Shown: positions 9,635 through 19,696, numbered from the stretch's first letter. The stretch: 64,000 nt of DNA from Alcaligenes sp. SDU_A2 (GCF_038237375.1 NZ_CP151273.1:3534001-3598000), one strand, 5' to 3'. Notes: generated by a model from the letters alone, not told the origin. Numbers and translations: made by a program.

Positions 9635-10681
9635 TCATGCAAAACGCTTGAGCCTGTCCAGTGCTTTGTATAAAGGTCCGGTCAGCACCAGCACGAAGAT
9701 CATGCGCGCCACTTGAAACGCAGTGACCAGGGGCGCGCCCAACTGCAGAACCTTAGCCGTGATGGCCATTTCGGCAATCCCGCCGGGGCTGACACCCAGG
9801 ATCAGCGTGGGATAAGGGATGTCGGAAATACGAAACAACACATAGGCGAAACCGAATGCCAGGGACAAGTTCAATAGATTGCTGACCGCTACCACGCCTA
9901 GATAGCGTGGTGCGCGACGAAAAAAGTCAGGGCCGAACTTATCGCCTAATGCCCAACCTATGCACAGTTGCCCCAGATTGGATACTTCTACCGGCAGACC
10001 CGACAGCAGCACGTCGTTATACGTCAGCACGCCCACGACCAGCAACGGCCCCAAGACCCAGGGATTAGGCAAACGCAGTACCTGAAACAAGCCGCCGCCT
10101 GCGCTGCTCAGCAGTATCAGCAATGCCAGGCCGGGCACATCCAGAAAGTCGGCCCGCACTGCTGCGCCGGACTGTGTTCCCTGGAACTGCAAAGCCTCGA
10201 ACACGAATGGAATGATGAGCACGATCATCAGCACCCGCAAGCCGTGTGCCGAGGCGACCAGATCGGGGCGCGCGCCATAGTGTTCGGCCAGGCTGGTCAT
10301 TTCGCTGGCCCCGCCGACGGCGCTGGCAAACCATGCGGTCCGCAGATCGGTTCCAGCAAAGCGGGTCAATGCCAGCGTACCCAAGCAGCACAACACCAGA
10401 GCAAACAGCATGCCCAGCGCAATGAACGGCGCATTGCCGCCAATCAAACGCACCATAGAGGGCGTAAAGAACAGGCCCAACGACGCCCCGATGACCCACT
10501 GCCCCGCATTGCGCGCTACCGGCAAGCACATACCGGGACTGCCGGCCATCTTGGTGGCTGCGGTCAGTATCAACGCACCCAACATCCAGGGCAGAGGCAT
10601 TGCCAGCCAAGTAGCCACCCATGCCCCGAGCAAGGCAACGCTAAAACCAATGGCGATTCGAATCCAGATACTCATCCGCAT
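9635..10681 (-). CDS. AbrB-family membrane transporter
   Basis: This 348-residue, very hydrophobic protein has about ten predicted membrane segments in two similar halves, each with a PWMLGALI or NPWVLGPLL element and SVGGASEM / SPGGIAEMAITA motifs, which define the AbrB/PF05145 family (often mislabelled 'ammonia monooxygenase'). The function is unknown; members act as putative permeases or efflux proteins. It follows tctA on the same strand after about 70 bases, so it may be the last gene of the tctCBA operon. Confidence 0.85.
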   Translation of the reverse strand: MRMSIWIRIAIGFSVALLGAWVATWLAMPLPWMLGALILTAATKMAGSPGMCLPVARNAGQWVIGASLGLFFTPSMVRLIGGNAPFIALGMLFALVLCCLGTLALTRFAGTDLRTAWFASAVGGASEMTSLAEHYGARPDLVASAHGLRVLMIVLIIPFVFEALQFQGTQSGAAVRADFLDVPGLALLILLSSAGGGLFQVLRLPNPWVLGPLLVVGVLTYNDVLLSGLPVEVSNLGQLCIGWALGDKFGPDFFRRAPRYLGVVAVSNLLNLSLAFGFAYVLFRISDIPYPTLILGVSPGGIAEMAITAKVLQLGAPLVTAFQVARMIFVLVLTGPLYKALDRLKRFA

Positions 10682-10751
10682 ATAGCAAAGCCAGGCTCAG
10701 TCCTGGCATGTTCTCCCAAAAATGGCCCCAGTACCGAGCCGGGGCCTACAG

Positions 10752-12272
10752 TCAGGTCTCTGCGGATCGACGGGCCAAACGCCGAAGCACAAGGGGTCCC
10801 AGGCTGACCAGAGCCGCCGCAACCCATAGCCCGATGGACACTGGACTTTCGAACAGAATGCCGATCTCGCCGTTAGTGATGGATAGGGCACGCCGCAGAT
10901 TCTGCTCCATCATATTACCCAGCACCACGCCCAGCACCATAGGAGCCATAGGCACATTCATTTTGCGCAGAAAATACCCCAACACCCCTACCCCGACTAC
11001 CAGCGCCAGATCGAAGGTCGTACCGTTGATGGCATACACGCCAATGTAGCTGATGGCCAAAATCCCCGGCACCAACAAACGCGGTGGTATCGCCAGCATG
11101 GACGCAAACACCCGCACCAAGGGCACATTCATCAAGAACAGCATGATGTTGGCCACGAATAAAGAGGCAATCAGTCCCCAGACAATCTGCGGCTGAGACT
11201 CGAACAGGACAGGACCGGGCGTGATGTTGTAGAGCGTCAGTGCCCCCATCATGACAGCGGTCGTCCCCGAACCGGGCACACCCAGCGTCAGCATAGGAAT
11301 GAAAGAGCCTGTCGCGGCACTGTTATTGGCGGCCTCCGGCGTGGCCAGACCGCGCAGATCGCCCTGCCCGAAGGTGGCATTAGGGTCTTTGCCTTCGATG
11401 TATTTTTTCTCGTTGGCATAGGCCACGGCAGAGGCCACGCTGGCACCGGCTCCGGGCAAGATACCGATGAAAAAACCCAACACGCCGCCACGTACGGTGC
11501 TCCACCAGGTCAGCGCCAATTCGCGCAGATTAAACAACTTGCGTTCGCTCTTGGGCACCGTGATGGATACCCCTCCCAACAGGTTTTCCAGCATCTGCAG
11601 CATCTCGGCCACGGCGAACAAGCCGATGACCACCACTACGAAGTCGATGCCGTCGGCCAGATTGGGAATATCGAAGCTATAGCGATAGACACCTGAATTG
11701 GCATCGACACCGACAGTGGATATAAACAAGCCCAACATCGCCGCCAGAATGCCTTTGACAGGCTCATCGCCAAGCAAGCTGGTCAAGGCGCAGAACGCGA
11801 ACACCATCAGTACGAAATATTCTGCTGGCCCAAACGCCACTGCCCAATTGGCCAACATAGGGGCCAACATGACGATCCCAAAGATCGCAATGGTCGAACC
11901 GATGAATGAAGCAAATGCCGACAGGGACAACGCCACGCTCGCCATGCCTTTGCGCGCCAGTGGATAGCCGTCCAGCGTGGTCATGACGGCTGCGGCCTCG
12001 CCCGGCACATTGATCAGAATAGACGTGATGCGCCCGCCATACTCAGCCCCCACATAGACGGCTGCCAACAGGATCAACGCCGACTCGGGCGGCAGCTTCA
12101 TCGCAAAAGCGATGGGCACCAACATGGCCACGCCATTGATAGGCCCCAGCCCCGGCAATACTCCCACGATCGTGCCGATAAACGCGCCAACGGCGGCGAC
12201 CAGCAGATTCAAGCCGGAAAAAGCGACCCCGAAACCAATGCTTAAATAATCCAGGATCGCGCTCACAGCCAT
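10752..12272 (-). CDS. tctA: tripartite tricarboxylate transporter, large membrane subunit TctA
   Basis: The 506-residue multi-spanning protein has the TctA signatures: the GVLPGLGPINGVAMLVP segment near residue 38, LINVPGEAAAVMTTLDGYPLARKG, and a repeated GILPGAGASVASAVAY in the second half. With TctB and the periplasmic receptor TctC it forms a secondary, proton- or sodium-driven tricarboxylate importer. Its start overlaps the end of tctB by ten bases. The order tctC-tctB-tctA is the standard one. The substrate may be citrate or another carboxylate; the adjacent TctDE pair supports a tricarboxylate. Confidence 0.95.
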   Translation of the reverse strand: MAVSAILDYLSIGFGVAFSGLNLLVAAVGAFIGTIVGVLPGLGPINGVAMLVPIAFAMKLPPESALILLAAVYVGAEYGGRITSILINVPGEAAAVMTTLDGYPLARKGMASVALSLSAFASFIGSTIAIFGIVMLAPMLANWAVAFGPAEYFVLMVFAFCALTSLLGDEPVKGILAAMLGLFISTVGVDANSGVYRYSFDIPNLADGIDFVVVVIGLFAVAEMLQMLENLLGGVSITVPKSERKLFNLRELALTWWSTVRGGVLGFFIGILPGAGASVASAVAYANEKKYIEGKDPNATFGQGDLRGLATPEAANNSAATGSFIPMLTLGVPGSGTTAVMMGALTLYNITPGPVLFESQPQIVWGLIASLFVANIMLFLMNVPLVRVFASMLAIPPRLLVPGILAISYIGVYAINGTTFDLALVVGVGVLGYFLRKMNVPMAPMVLGVVLGNMMEQNLRRALSITNGEIGILFESPVSIGLWVAAALVSLGPLVLRRLARRSAET

Positions 12273-12706
12273 TCTCCCAGGATGCCTTGCGGCAGGACCA
12301 CATCCAGGCCCAGATCAAACAGAACAAACAACCCCGCCCCCATCCCAACGCCGCCCAGCACGGCCTGCTTCCAGGAACCGCCGAACAAGCGTCCTACCAA
12401 GGTCGCCATCAACGCGGTCGAGACGATGAAACCCAGCCACTGAAAAAGACAGGCATAGCCGGCCAGATACGCAACCATCAGCAAGATGCGGCCATTCGCG
12501 CCGGGCGGGTTAGGCTGCACCTGCCCGCCTCCCTTGATCACCAGACGCAGGCCACACAAAGCAATGATCAGCGCCACCAGCAATGGGAACGCTTTAGGCC
12601 CGACGGGTTCATAAGAGAAAGGCGGTTCTAGGTCGTAACCAAAGGCAGTGATCAAGGCGGCGGCCGCCAGCGCGCCCACGCCCAGAACGCGATCGTTCAG
12701 CGTCAT
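12263..12706 (-). CDS. tctB: tripartite tricarboxylate transporter, small membrane subunit TctB
   Basis: TctB is the small, poorly conserved membrane partner of TctA. The 147-residue protein has four predicted membrane segments in the family layout, including an ALITAFGYDLEPP loop after the first helix and the PFS-VGPKAFPLLVA segment typical of TctB. It lies between tctC and tctA and overlaps tctA. The assignment rests mostly on size, topology and position. Confidence 0.88.
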   Translation of the reverse strand: MTLNDRVLGVGALAAAALITAFGYDLEPPFSYEPVGPKAFPLLVALIIALCGLRLVIKGGGQVQPNPPGANGRILLMVAYLAGYACLFQWLGFIVSTALMATLVGRLFGGSWKQAVLGGVGMGAGLFVLFDLGLDVVLPQGILGEWL

Positions 12707-12794
12707 GTTGGAATCTCCGGAATCACCCGCAACAAGATAGCGGGCAGGCGGTGTGTACCCGGCGCATCAGCAACCGGGCAAACACTGTAAAGAC

Positions 12795-13787
12795 TTACTT
12801 CTTGATCAGGCCGAACGAATCGGCCAATTCGCGGTACTGCACCACCCGCTCTTTGACATAGCTATCCAGTTCTGCTCCGGCCATATTGAAGGGGAACAGT
12901 CCTTGTTGCTTTTGCAGGCGGGCGAACTCGGGGGTTTTCATCAACTGCTCAAACGCATTGACCCACCATTGATACTGTTCGTCCGACACCTTGGGCCCGA
13001 CATAAAAGCCGCGGATAATCGGCCACTCGATATCGAAGCCCTGCTCTTTGGCCGTCGGGATGTCGGCCAGCGCACCATCCAGACGCTTATCGTTGAACAC
13101 GGCCAGCACCCGGATAGGCGCGCCGCCTTCCAGCATGGTGTAGGCTTCGGCCGCATCACCCATATAGGCCTGGATATGACCGCCGCGCAAAGCCGTCATG
13201 GCCTCGCCGCCGCCCTCAAAAGCAACAAAGCGCATTTTGCGGAAATCCACATCGGCGGCGCGCGCCGTCAGGGCGGCCTTCATCCAATCCTGTCCGCCGA
13301 CCGAGCCGCCCGCACCCAGCACTATCTTGGTGGGATCGGCCTTGAACGCGGCCATCAGCGACTTCAGATCCGTAAAGGGCGCATCATTGCGCACGATCGC
13401 AACACCATAATCGCTCCCGATGGCTGCCAACCAGCGCACATCGTCCACGGAATATTTGCCGAACTTACCCTGGGCAAGATTCAACAACGACCCACCTGAG
13501 AAAGCAGCGATTGCATTGCCATCGCCTGGACGCTGGGCCACGATATGGTTGTACGCCACCGCTCCGACGCCGCCGGGCATATACACCGTCCGCATGGGCT
13601 GCTCCAGCAAGCCGGTCTCCAGGAATCCGTTCAAGGCCACGCGGCAGGTCAAGTCAAAGCCGCCGCCCGGCTGGGCCGGAGCAATGCACTCGGGTTTGGC
13701 CGGCTGCTGCGCTTGCACGCTTGAGAACGCTCCCAGGCCAATCACGCCGGCCGCCAATAGTGCTCGCAGTTTCATAGGAACCATCAT
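12795..13787 (-). CDS. tctC: tricarboxylate-binding periplasmic receptor TctC (Bug family)
   Basis: This 330-residue protein is the periplasmic receptor of the TctABC importer. An N-terminal signal peptide (MKLRALLAAGVIGLGAFS, cleavage near AQA/QQ) precedes a mature domain with IAPAQPGGGFDLTCR, GGVGAVAYNHI and the VLGAGGSVGGQDW segment characteristic of the citrate-type TctC rather than of the generic Bug receptors. GGAGG precedes a cluster of three possible ATG codons at 13787, 13784 and 13775. The two-component genes tctDE lie just upstream on the same strand, suggesting induction by the transported acid. Confidence 0.92.
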   Translation of the reverse strand: MMVPMKLRALLAAGVIGLGAFSSVQAQQPAKPECIAPAQPGGGFDLTCRVALNGFLETGLLEQPMRTVYMPGGVGAVAYNHIVAQRPGDGNAIAAFSGGSLLNLAQGKFGKYSVDDVRWLAAIGSDYGVAIVRNDAPFTDLKSLMAAFKADPTKIVLGAGGSVGGQDWMKAALTARAADVDFRKMRFVAFEGGGEAMTALRGGHIQAYMGDAAEAYTMLEGGAPIRVLAVFNDKRLDGALADIPTAKEQGFDIEWPIIRGFYVGPKVSDEQYQWWVNAFEQLMKTPEFARLQKQQGLFPFNMAGAELDSYVKERVVQYRELADSFGLIKK

Positions 13788-13914
13788 TCATCGCCTCCAG
13801 TGGGGTAGTCGTCGTTGTAATGCCTGCGACCTTACCGGAGCAAAGCTTTCGCCTACCTTTCAGTTGGCGCAAAAAATGCCTGGCACAAGGGTATACCCTG
13901 AAACATCGGCCCGC

Positions 13915-15318
13915 TTAGGGCAGCGCGTCAAACTCCAGCAACACCGTCAAGCCCCGTCCATCCGGACCTGGCTGCAGGCTCAGGCGCGCATCATGAATCT
14001 GAGCAATCGCCTGCACAATGGCCAAGCCCAAACCCGACCCCTGCATGGCCTTGCCGGCCTGCCCGCGCCGAAAGCGATGGCCCGCCTTGGCCAGATCGTC
14101 AGGGCTCATGCCAGGGCCATCATCATCCACACGCAATACACACACACGCCCGTTCTGGTACACAGATACCGTAATACAAGCTTGCGGAGGGCAGTATTTG
14201 ATCGCGTTGCTCAGTACATTGCTCAAGGCCTGCTGCAACAGCCACGCGACGCCTGAAACCCGTACGGGATGATCGGGTGCCTCCAGGCCCAAATCCTGTC
14301 TGCGGCTACGTGCCAAGCCCCACAACTCGTCCATGACCTCGGCGGCCACCCGGCACAAATCCACACTGCCCCGCGCCGCCTTGGCCCGCAACTGCTCGGC
14401 GACATCGCGCACCCGCGACAAGGCCACCATTTGATGGGTCATCTGCACGGTATTATTCAAACGCTGCTGGATCGCCTGTAACACCTCTTGCATTTCATCG
14501 CTCTGCGCCAGGGTCTGTGCATAATCGACCTGCGTCAGCAAAACCGCCAACGGTGTCTTGAGCTGATGCGACGCATCATCCAGAAACTGCTGCTGCTCAC
14601 GCGATTTACGCGCATAGCGATCCAGGTGCAAATTGATGGTCTGCACCAACGGACGCACCTCGCGCGGCAAGCTGCGCTGGTCGATGGGCTCCAGATTGTC
14701 ATAGGAGCGATGCCGCACATCTGCGCTGATCTTGCGCAGCGGACGCAGCGCCAACAGCGTTCCGGCCAATATCAACAACATAAAGACCCCCAGGACGGCC
14801 AAGTCCTGAAGCAAGTTCTGGATAAGGACGTTGCGGATGAACTCATTCCGTCCGCTGACGTTCTCGCCAGCCTGGATCAGGATACGGCTGTCCTGATAGG
14901 TCTGCAGGCGTTCACCCGACTCCAATGCAACAGTAGCAATTCGCAATGGCTCGCCCAGATAGTCGGCGTTGTAAAACACCGGCCGGTTGCTGCTCAAACC
15001 ATCTGGCGGCAGCGGCATGCCCGTAAAACCGATTTCCGACAAACCATCCTCGGTGGCGACACGGAAATACATATGCCCCCGGATGGTGTACTCCATATAC
15101 TCCATCATGTAATAGGACTGTTCCATAGCCAGACCACCGCTGATGGTGCGCACATTTGCTTCCATGGACTTCAGCGCGCCGGCCAGCGCCCGGTCAAATG
15201 CGGCGTTGACCTGTTCCTTGAGCTCTATGCTAGATAGGGTCAGCGAGACACCGGACGTCAGCAAGGCGGCAGGAATCAGCATGGACAGCAAGGTACGGCG
15301 CAAGCTGCTCAAAGCCAT
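13915..15318 (-). CDS. tctE: sensor histidine kinase, TctE type
   Basis: This sensor kinase should respond to extracellular tricarboxylates and phosphorylate TctD. The 467-residue protein has a membrane helix at 15-35, a periplasmic sensing region, a second helix near 195-215 (LLQDLAVLGVFMLLILAGTLL), the HisKA box DDASHQLKTPLAVL, and the ATPase N, G1 and G2 boxes (SNAIKY, DDGPGMSPDD, GSGLGLAIV). I use the ATG at 15318 because GGGGAGG is well placed before it; a GTG two codons earlier is also possible. tctD ends 40 bases upstream. Confidence 0.92.
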   Translation of the reverse strand: MALSSLRRTLLSMLIPAALLTSGVSLTLSSIELKEQVNAAFDRALAGALKSMEANVRTISGGLAMEQSYYMMEYMEYTIRGHMYFRVATEDGLSEIGFTGMPLPPDGLSSNRPVFYNADYLGEPLRIATVALESGERLQTYQDSRILIQAGENVSGRNEFIRNVLIQNLLQDLAVLGVFMLLILAGTLLALRPLRKISADVRHRSYDNLEPIDQRSLPREVRPLVQTINLHLDRYARKSREQQQFLDDASHQLKTPLAVLLTQVDYAQTLAQSDEMQEVLQAIQQRLNNTVQMTHQMVALSRVRDVAEQLRAKAARGSVDLCRVAAEVMDELWGLARSRRQDLGLEAPDHPVRVSGVAWLLQQALSNVLSNAIKYCPPQACITVSVYQNGRVCVLRVDDDGPGMSPDDLAKAGHRFRRGQAGKAMQGSGLGLAIVQAIAQIHDARLSLQPGPDGRGLTVLLEFDALP

Positions 15319-15357
15319 GACCACCCTCCCCTAAACAGGCGCACAAGACGGCCACCG

Positions 15358-16041
15358 CTAGCGCACATCGTCCACCACGGGTTCCAAGCAATAGCCTACC
15401 CCGCGCAAGGTCACAATCTGCACCTGCGACGGCTGTAGTTTTTTGCGCAAACGGTGAATCAGCACTTCAATCGCCTCGATGTTGATATCGTCCTCGCCCT
15501 GGTCGTTGAGCCGGTCCAAAATGAACTGCTTATTGACCGGTTCGCCGCTGCGTTGAATCAGTATGCGCAATACCGCGCCTTCGCGCGGCGACACAGACAA
15601 CAGCGCACCATCCAACGTAAAGCGCTGGGCTGCCATATCGTAGACCAGACCGGCGCAAGCCATGCGCGGCTTGTCCTTGCCGCGACTACGGCGGATCAGG
15701 GCATGCAAGCGCGCCACCAACTCTTCGATGCGAAAAGGCTTGGACAAAAAGTCGTCGGCACCGCACTCCAGCGTCTCCACCCGCTCCTGCAAGGAGTCGC
15801 GCGCCGTCAGAATCAGCACTGGAGTGCGGTTGTCCTGGCCGCGCAAACGCGCCAGCAACGTGCGTCCGTCCAATCCGGGCAGCCCCAAATCCAAGACCAA
15901 CGCGTCGAACTCCTCGACCTGCAATCGGCGGTGGGCGACCAGGCCATCGTTGGACCATTCGACCGAAAACCCCTTTTTCTGTAGGCTGCGCGTCAGCCAC
16001 AGAGCCAGGTCCGGTTCATCTTCAATCAGCAAAATACGCAT
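15358..16041 (-). CDS. tctD: response regulator, TctD type
   Basis: An OmpR/PhoB-type response regulator of 227 residues. The receiver domain has the acidic pair EDEPD at 6-10, the phosphorylation aspartate in LVLDLGLPGLDG near residue 51, and the conserved lysine of LSKPF near 101; the C-terminal winged-helix domain ends with the RGVGYCLEP signature. The open frame extends farther upstream, but MRILLIEDEPD at 16041 is the family start. Together with tctE it probably activates the tctCBA operon. The nadM-type gene diverges from it. Confidence 0.94.
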   Translation of the reverse strand: MRILLIEDEPDLALWLTRSLQKKGFSVEWSNDGLVAHRRLQVEEFDALVLDLGLPGLDGRTLLARLRGQDNRTPVLILTARDSLQERVETLECGADDFLSKPFRIEELVARLHALIRRSRGKDKPRMACAGLVYDMAAQRFTLDGALLSVSPREGAVLRILIQRSGEPVNKQFILDRLNDQGEDDINIEAIEVLIHRLRKKLQPSQVQIVTLRGVGYCLEPVVDDVR

Positions 16042-16205
16042 GAAAATAGTCAGAAAGACAAAACTGCAACAAGCCCCATAGTACGACCTGGCCGGACCAG
16101 GGCAAGTCCGACCAGCAGCTTGCAATCTGACCCTGTCCCTGCCTACCCATGCCAAAAAAACGTATAGTGACCTTTTTTGACCGACCGCCGCAACAGGGAC
16201 CATCC

Positions 16206-17243
16206 ATGCGTAACACGCACTCCATCGCCGTACTCATCGGCCGCTGGCAACTGCCCCACATGGCCCATCTGGCCCTGCTTCGTACTGCCCTGGAGCAGGC
16301 CGACAGCGTGGTCGTGGTGATCACATCGGCCTGGCGTTCCCGCAACCCCAGAAACCCGTTCAGCGCCTCCGAGCGGCAGGCCATGATAGACAGCATGCTG
16401 GACGACGACCAGCGCTCGCGCGTGCGCTTTGTGCCAGTACGCGATTACAGCGACGAGCGGCGCTGGATACAAGCGGTGCGGCACGGCGTACAGGCCCAAG
16501 CACCCGGCGCACGGCCAGACATTGTGCTGATCGGTGCCGACAGGAACGAATCCAGCCGCTATCTGGAACTGTTTCCCGACTGGCGCTTTCTGGGCGCAGG
16601 CAGCGCTCTGGCGGTGCGCGCCACCGCCTTGCGCGATGCGTTCTTCAGCGAAGGCGATTTTGCCCGCGTGCTGGCCCCGTATGTACACCCCAGCGTCATA
16701 GCCTACCTACAAGCCTGGAAAAACCTGCCCGACTACCAAACGCAACTGACCGAAAAAAAAGCCGTAGACAACTATAAATCCATCTACACCGGTCCCTGCT
16801 ACCTGACGGCGGACTGCGTGCTGGAAGTCAACCGGCATGTCCTGCTGATCCGTCGTGGCGGCACCATTGGACATGGTCAATGGGCGCTGCCCGGCGGCTT
16901 CGTTGATCCACATGAGACATTTTACCAGGCGGCCCTGCGCGAACTGGCCGAAGAAACCAGCTACAAACCCATGAAAGCCACGATGGACGCAGCCTTGCTG
17001 GATCAGGCTGTTTTCGATGACCCGATACGCAGCCCGCGCGGCCGCCTGGTCACCACGGCCTTCTACTTTCGCCAGACCCTGGACCGCCTTCCCGATGTGC
17101 GCGGCCAAGACGACGCCAAACAAGCCGCCTGGTGGCCTGTGGCGCAACTATCGCAGATCGAGGATGAACTGTTCGAGGACCATGCCCTGATCCTGGACCG
17201 ATTCATCCCTTTCATGGACGCTGCTGCAGCCCACCACCAGTAG
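16206..17243 (+). CDS. bifunctional NMN adenylyltransferase / Nudix hydrolase
   Basis: Two domains are joined in 345 residues. Residues 1-180 form a NadM-type nucleotidyltransferase with GRWQLPHMAH (12-21, the HxGH-like ATP motif) and the later SALAVRATALRD segment, which would make NAD from NMN. Residues 195-345 carry a Nudix domain with the box GG(230-231)...E237...RE(245-246)LAEE(249-250), ending in T-S where most members have G. The arrangement matches the NadM-Nudix enzyme of Synechocystis (slr0787), where the Nudix part hydrolyses ADP-ribose. AGGGACC precedes the ATG at 16206. It is divergent from tctDE and alone, with no NAD-pathway neighbour. Confidence 0.88.
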   Translation: MRNTHSIAVLIGRWQLPHMAHLALLRTALEQADSVVVVITSAWRSRNPRNPFSASERQAMIDSMLDDDQRSRVRFVPVRDYSDERRWIQAVRHGVQAQAPGARPDIVLIGADRNESSRYLELFPDWRFLGAGSALAVRATALRDAFFSEGDFARVLAPYVHPSVIAYLQAWKNLPDYQTQLTEKKAVDNYKSIYTGPCYLTADCVLEVNRHVLLIRRGGTIGHGQWALPGGFVDPHETFYQAALRELAEETSYKPMKATMDAALLDQAVFDDPIRSPRGRLVTTAFYFRQTLDRLPDVRGQDDAKQAAWWPVAQLSQIEDELFEDHALILDRFIPFMDAAAAHHQ

Positions 17244-17566
17244 GCCACACGCGACCAGGGGCGTAGCGGCGCAGCAAACGCTCTCCCCCTGGCCCGCCGA
17301 TACACGCCAGGAGCGTATCCGCACTACCGTACTAAAAGGTGCTTCGGGAGATGTCGGGGATTCCTTCGTAGTGGGCGGGCCGTTTGGGCCAAACGGCAAG
17401 GCGTCCACGTACGCCATACAAGGCATCAGCCATCCGCCGGAGTTAATGGCGCGCGCGGGCAAGCCATCAGCACCGTCCGAGCTTGCTGCGCCTTGAATGG
17501 CGTCTGCAAAAAACCAGCTCCTCATCGGCCTGGTAAATTGACGCTCGGAATTCTTCGAGAAACCTA
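17244..17566. other. intergenic stretch with a palindrome
   Basis: This 323-base gap lies between the convergent ends of the Nudix enzyme and the TonB receptor. Its one clear structure is a perfect inverted repeat at 17379-17397 (GCCGTTTG/CAAACGGC around GGC) without a T tract. I see no convincing gene; the short frames here lack a start signal and family resemblance. No cobalamin-riboswitch box was found. Confidence 0.5.
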
Positions 17567-19672
17567 TTAAAAAGCGTAGCGCAAGCCGCCAAAGAAACTG
17601 CGTCCATTGCCGGGCAGATACGTGGGCATGGCGACCGTTGCGGAACGCCGGATGGCATAACTGCTGGCATAGGTCTTGTCGAAGATGTTGTCGGCCATCA
17701 GGTAGGCGCTCCAGTGCTTGCCGTGCTGATAATCCACCTTGAAGCCCCAGATAGCGTAGGCATCCTGCTGCGTTCCGGCCACGTTCTGATGATTGGTGGG
17801 TGTATCGGAGGCCAGCCAGCGCACATTGGGCCCCAGACGCCAGCCACCCCGGCGATACAGCAGCTCGGCGCTAAGCAGGTGGCGCGGCACGCCCGCAATC
17901 CGATTGCCTGCGTATTCGCCCCCGCGAAAGCGAAAATCGCTATAGGTATAAGACAGGCGGTAATCCAGCCAAGCGCTGCCCGGCGCAGGCAAAGAGCCGT
18001 TCAGGCCGGCTTCCAGTCCCTGGTGACGGGTCCGGTCGCCATAGTTAAAGGTAATGGATGAGGTGCCGATGGCATCGCTGACCGCCATCAATTCATCCTT
18101 GACGGTGCTGCGGTACACCGTCAGCGACCAGTCCACTGCCGATGTGCCGCTGCCCAGCCGTCCGGCCCCGCCCAGCTCCACCGTCGTGGCTTTCTGCACC
18201 TGCAAGGCAGTCAGGCCGGTCACGGCAGAACGTACATTCATGGGCTGCGGAACCTCGGCCGAGATGATCTCCCAGTAGGTCGGTGCTTCGTGACTGCGGC
18301 TGACATTGGCAAACAGACGCAGATCCTGGGCAGGTTGCCAGATCAGGCCCAACTTGGGGCTGGCGTAGGACCACTTCTGATCCAGCGCCTGACCGCTCAA
18401 ACGGTTGCGCGCATCCCGAATAGCCTGGCTGTATTTCAGATCGCCCACCAGCGTCCATTGCCGCGCAAAGCGCCATCCCAGGCTCAGCAACGCATTACGA
18501 TTTTCGGCACGCAGGCGGTAGTCACCGAAGAACAGCGCCCGGCTGCCATTGGCCGGGCTGACCGCATAGAGCTCCCGATCCATATCGCTGCGTGCCCAAT
18601 CCAGCGCCACACGGTAATCCACCACCCCTGTCTGACCAGCCAACTGCCATTGCGCGCCGTAGGTATGCCCTTTGGTGGGCGAGGAGACCTGCGGATTGGT
18701 AAAGGTATCGTCGACCGTCTGCCAGTACACCCCGGCGGTCTGGTTCAGAGCCTGTGTGCCCCAATAGCTCCGGTTGGCCAAGCGCCATTGCGTAGCCTTG
18801 CGGTTCGGATCTCGTCGGTAAATATTATTGATCCGATCCAGTGGCTGCTGCTCATCGCCCAGAACACTTTGCGGGTCGCGGTACAGACGCTCGCGCGGGA
18901 CGACGTTGGGAATATCGAACTTCAGGTCCACATAGGACAGGTAGCTGCGGTTTTCGAACTGCCCGCGCCGAAAGCCTAGATTGCCCTGCACGCTGGTACG
19001 CTCCGAGGACGAATGATGGCGATAGCCATCGGCCTTATCGTGGCTCAGAGCCAGACGGCCATCCATCGTGTCGGTCTGAAAACCCTTGCCCGCATGCAGC
19101 CCCAAACGCCCGTAGCTACCCCCCTCCACGCTCAGGACATCGCCTTGCGTGCCGGTCAAGGACTGAAAGTCCAACTCTCCGCCCAGGGTCGTGGCTCCCG
19201 CCGACAATGCATTGGCTCCGCGCCGCACACTGATCAGAGAGGTGTTGCGCGGCTCCAGAAAGCCGATCACAAAAGAGCCGTCTGCTTCATTCAAGGGCAG
19301 CCCGTCCTGCATCAGTAGCACGCCCCGGTTGACGGGATTGCTCTGGATGCCCGAGCCGCGAATATTCAGGCGAGGCTGGTCTATGCCACCAAAAAAATCC
19401 TGTACCACCAACCCCGGCTGATAATCCAGTGCGTCGCGCAGGGTAACTAAACGCACTTCGGACTGGGGTTGAATCAGATTGGTGCCGCCGGCCACGGCAT
19501 CCAAGCGGGCCTGCTCATGCCTGAAATCGGCTTGCAAAGCACCTTGACCGACCGGGGCCTTGACCACGACGGGCGACAATGTGGATACCCCGTCCGCCGC
19601 CGCAGCGCACGACCAAGCCAAGCCCAGCGCCAAGCCTGTTCCCAGGCGGCGAAATACAAAAGCGTGTGACAT
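17567..19672 (-). CDS. TonB-dependent outer-membrane receptor
   Basis: A 701-residue TonB-dependent receptor. A signal peptide (about 1-26, ending CAAAADG) is followed by a TonB-box-like stretch (STLSPVVV), a plug domain with TLRDALDYQPGLVVQ and RGANALSAGATTLGGELDF, and a 22-strand-type barrel with the closing segment DNIFDKTYASSYAIRR and a terminal phenylalanine (RYAF). It is the last of five genes in a minus-strand operon that starts at a near-consensus Fur box and contains an ABC importer, so it probably brings an iron-linked substrate across the outer membrane. The substrate cannot be read from the sequence. Confidence 0.92.
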   Translation of the reverse strand: MSHAFVFRRLGTGLALGLAWSCAAAADGVSTLSPVVVKAPVGQGALQADFRHEQARLDAVAGGTNLIQPQSEVRLVTLRDALDYQPGLVVQDFFGGIDQPRLNIRGSGIQSNPVNRGVLLMQDGLPLNEADGSFVIGFLEPRNTSLISVRRGANALSAGATTLGGELDFQSLTGTQGDVLSVEGGSYGRLGLHAGKGFQTDTMDGRLALSHDKADGYRHHSSSERTSVQGNLGFRRGQFENRSYLSYVDLKFDIPNVVPRERLYRDPQSVLGDEQQPLDRINNIYRRDPNRKATQWRLANRSYWGTQALNQTAGVYWQTVDDTFTNPQVSSPTKGHTYGAQWQLAGQTGVVDYRVALDWARSDMDRELYAVSPANGSRALFFGDYRLRAENRNALLSLGWRFARQWTLVGDLKYSQAIRDARNRLSGQALDQKWSYASPKLGLIWQPAQDLRLFANVSRSHEAPTYWEIISAEVPQPMNVRSAVTGLTALQVQKATTVELGGAGRLGSGTSAVDWSLTVYRSTVKDELMAVSDAIGTSSITFNYGDRTRHQGLEAGLNGSLPAPGSAWLDYRLSYTYSDFRFRGGEYAGNRIAGVPRHLLSAELLYRRGGWRLGPNVRWLASDTPTNHQNVAGTQQDAYAIWGFKVDYQHGKHWSAYLMADNIFDKTYASSYAIRRSATVAMPTYLPGNGRSFFGGLRYAF

Positions 19673-19696
19673 CTAGGTTCTCGATAAGGAAATACA

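Noticed and set aside
17244-19672. A cobalamin riboswitch controlling the TonB receptor
   Set aside because: No B12-box sequence is seen, and the receptor is at the distal end of an operon led by a Fur box.
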